The notes beneath the pieces are model-generated. The model was not told the origin of the DNA and did no database searches. It saw nothing but the letters and a program-made list of their open reading frames with translations. Below are positions 62,353 through 64,000 of a DNA stretch of 64,000 nt, piece after piece. Source of the DNA: Candidatus Eremiobacteraceae bacterium (GTDB lineage Bacteria; Vulcanimicrobiota; Vulcanimicrobiia; Eremiobacterales; Eremiobacteraceae); the NCBI GenBank assembly GCA_035295225.1, contig DATGJI010000023.1:62001-126000 (forward strand), in the 5' to 3' direction. Made by a program: the position numbers and the translations under genes. The first letter of the stretch is position 1. Each line of letters starts with the position of its first letter.

Positions 62353-64000
62353 CCGACGACGCAATGCTGCACACGACCTGCGGCGACCTTACGGCAGCCC
62401 ACGACGGACGCACCGCGACCATCCAGGGCTGGGTCAACAGCGCGCGCGATCACGGCGATCTGATCTTCATCGACGTCCGCGATCGTTTCGGCGTGACGCA
62501 GACCGTCTTCGACCCGAGCGTCGCGCCGCAAGCGGCGGCGCTCGCGAAGACGCTCCGATCCGAGGACGTCGTGCGCGTCGAAGGGCGCGTGCGTCGCCGG
62601 CCGGCCGGGACGGAAAATCAGAAGATCGCCACAGGCGAGATCGAGCTCGCCGCCGCTCAAGCGCAAGTGCTCAACCGGTCGCTCACGCCGCCGTTTCCCA
62701 TCCATAGCGACGGCGATGTGGACGAGACACTGCGGATGAAGTATCGCTATCTCGATTTGCGGCGCCCGCACATGCAGCGCAACATCGCCTTGCGTCATCG
62801 CGCCCTCAAAACCGTGCGCGATTTCTTGGACGAACGCGGTTTTCTCGAAATAGAGACGCCGATGCTCATCAAGCAGACGCCGGAAGGCGCGCGCGATTTT
62901 CTCGTTCCGAGCAGATTGCATCCGGGCGAGTTCTACGCACTGCCGCAATCGCCGCAATTGTTTAAGCAGATCCTCATGGTCGCAGGCTTCCACCGCTACT
63001 TCCAGATAGCGCGCTGCTTCCGCGACGAAGCGTCTCGGGCGGACCGGCAACCGGAGTTCACGCAGATCGATATCGAGATGGCGTTCCCGACGCAGGACCA
63101 CGTGATCGATCTCGTCGAGGGCATGATGGCGCGCGTCTTCGACGAGACGCTCGGCGTGCAGATCGCGACGCCGTTTCCCCGCCTGACGTACGCCGACGCG
63201 ATGGCAACATACGGCGTGGACAAACCGGATCTGCGTTTCGGCCTCGAACTAGCCGACTATGGCCACGCTTTCGAGGGAACCGAGTTCAAGATCTTCGCTG
63301 CGGCGTTGGCGGCCGGAAAGCGGATCATCGGATTCGTCGATCCCGGCGGCGCGGCGCGTTCGCGGCGCGAGTTCGACGCCCTCGTTGAAAGCGCGCTCGC
63401 GCTCGGCGCGAAGGGCTTGGCTTGGATCGCGTTCGCAGATGACGGTCCGCGCTCTTCGTTGCCCAAGAGCGCTTTGACCCCGCAGATGCTCGATGCGCTC
63501 ACCCGCATCGGCAAGGCGAAGCCCGGCGACGCCGTGCTGCTCGTCGCCGACGACATGGTCGAAGCCCAAACCCATGCCGGACAGCTCCGTCTGCACGTCG
63601 CCGGCGCCAAGGGTTTGCGCGACCCGAAACGTTTCGAATTCTGCTGGGTGCTCGACTTTCCGCTGTTCGAACGGGATGCGGAGAGCGGCGCGATAACGTC
63701 CATGCACCACCCGTTCACCGCGCCGGCGCCGGGTTTCGAAGCACTCGAAGGCGATCCGCTCGCGATCCGCGCGCAGCACTACGACGTCGTGCTCAACGGA
63801 TCGGAGATCGGAAGCGGATCGATCAGAATCCACGACCCCGAACTCCAACGCCGTGTTTTCCGGATCCTCGGCTACACCGACGAGCAAGTGCGTGACCGCT
63901 TCGGCTTTTTGCTCGACGCCTTCGCATACGGCGCGCCGCCGCACGGGGGCATCGCACCGGGCGTCGATCGGCTCATACAGATGATGGTCGGCGCGGAATC
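62349..64000 (+). CDS. aspS: Aspartyl-tRNA synthetase (3' end outside the window)
   Basis: Class II synthetase of the bacterial type. The OB-fold anticodon domain starts at residues 8-100 (TTCGDLTAAHDGRTATIQGW, RDHGDLIFIDVRDRFG). The catalytic core has YRYLDLRRP, TPEGARDFLVPSR, ALPQSPQLFKQILMVAGF and motif 2 CFRDEASRADRQPEFTQID; the bacterial GAD insertion follows, and motif 3 GGIAPGVDRLIQMM is present just before the edge. About 40 C-terminal residues are missing compared with the usual 590. TTG 62349 overlaps the stop of the preceding gene; ATG 62364 is also possible. Aspartate versus aspartate/asparagine specificity cannot be told. Confidence 0.96.
   Translation, partial: MTDDAMLHTTCGDLTAAHDGRTATIQGWVNSARDHGDLIFIDVRDRFGVTQTVFDPSVAPQAAALAKTLRSEDVVRVEGRVRRRPAGTENQKIATGEIELAAAQAQVLNRSLTPPFPIHSDGDVDETLRMKYRYLDLRRPHMQRNIALRHRALKTVRDFLDERGFLEIETPMLIKQTPEGARDFLVPSRLHPGEFYALPQSPQLFKQILMVAGFHRYFQIARCFRDEASRADRQPEFTQIDIEMAFPTQDHVIDLVEGMMARVFDETLGVQIATPFPRLTYADAMATYGVDKPDLRFGLELADYGHAFEGTEFKIFAAALAAGKRIIGFVDPGGAARSRREFDALVESALALGAKGLAWIAFADDGPRSSLPKSALTPQMLDALTRIGKAKPGDAVLLVADDMVEAQTHAGQLRLHVAGAKGLRDPKRFEFCWVLDFPLFERDAESGAITSMHHPFTAPAPGFEALEGDPLAIRAQHYDVVLNGSEIGSGSIRIHDPELQRRVFRILGYTDEQVRDRFGFLLDAFAYGAPPHGGIAPGVDRLIQMMVGAE

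Overview
The window is a chromosomal segment of about 63% G+C from a diderm bacterium. It carries the replication-origin neighbourhood in a classical order: gyrB, a DUF721/DciA-type gene, recF, dnaN and dnaA on the minus strand; a gene-free stretch with perfect DnaA boxes; then rpmH, rnpA, yidD, yidC, khpB/jag, mnmE, mnmG, rsmG, a CCA-adding enzyme, parA and parB on the plus strand. Lipopolysaccharide-type functions (ADP-heptose synthesis, heptosyltransferase-like GT9 enzymes, an LpxB-like protein, a possible TamB-like protein) argue for an outer membrane. No 16S rRNA or tRNA gene was seen. The gene content and the abundance of GC-rich intergenic hairpins would suit a deep-branching phylum such as Eremiobacterota (WPS-2), but that placement is an inference.

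Layout. 1-8200: end of a TamB/AsmA-like gene, gyrB to dnaA, and oriC. 8201-17850: ribosomal protein L34 / membrane insertion / tRNA modification / chromosome partition block, with a parS-like site at the start of the CCA enzyme gene. 18014-25337: accessory and housekeeping genes (GH57-like secreted protein, thiD, trpS, aminotransferase, drug/metabolite transporter, M28 peptidase). 25538-33494: a minus-strand block for rod shape (mreB, mreC, mreD, PBP2), maf, a DUF3465 lipoprotein, nadD, obgE and rpmA. 33672-40071: accessory region rich in secreted, repetitive and very small basic proteins. 40207-47318: fabF, rnc, smc, purH. 47401-51116: a double-CXXCG (SitI6-like) protein, a Tat-exported amidohydrolase and a two-gene permease. 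51195-64000: one long run of nearly continuous plus-strand genes from hisS and accB through ADP-heptose synthesis and alternating GT2/GT9 glycosyltransferases to a truncated aspS.

How the parts work together. The left third couples replication initiation (DnaA boxes, dnaA, dnaN, dciA, recF, gyrB) with segregation (ParA, ParB, parS, and SMC further right). The mre/PBP2 block builds the rod-shaped wall. The right end makes and transfers heptose and other sugars to an LPS-like glycan.

The most unusual signals are two families of palindromic repeats that sit at or just after stop codons. Family A is an 8-bp GC stem with a mostly G-N-N-A tetraloop preceded by CTGAAG or TTGAAG; family B is a hairpin starting GTAGGGCG whose variable arms change in a compensated way. 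Family A copies are also translated inside the junction of two GT9 genes. Other notable points are a strongly supported ATT start codon for smc (and perhaps mnmE), a zinc ribbon appended to YidC, another on the DciA-type protein, a Prp-type N-terminus on ribosomal protein L27, and a lysine-rich peptide of only 19 residues with an excellent ribosome binding site.
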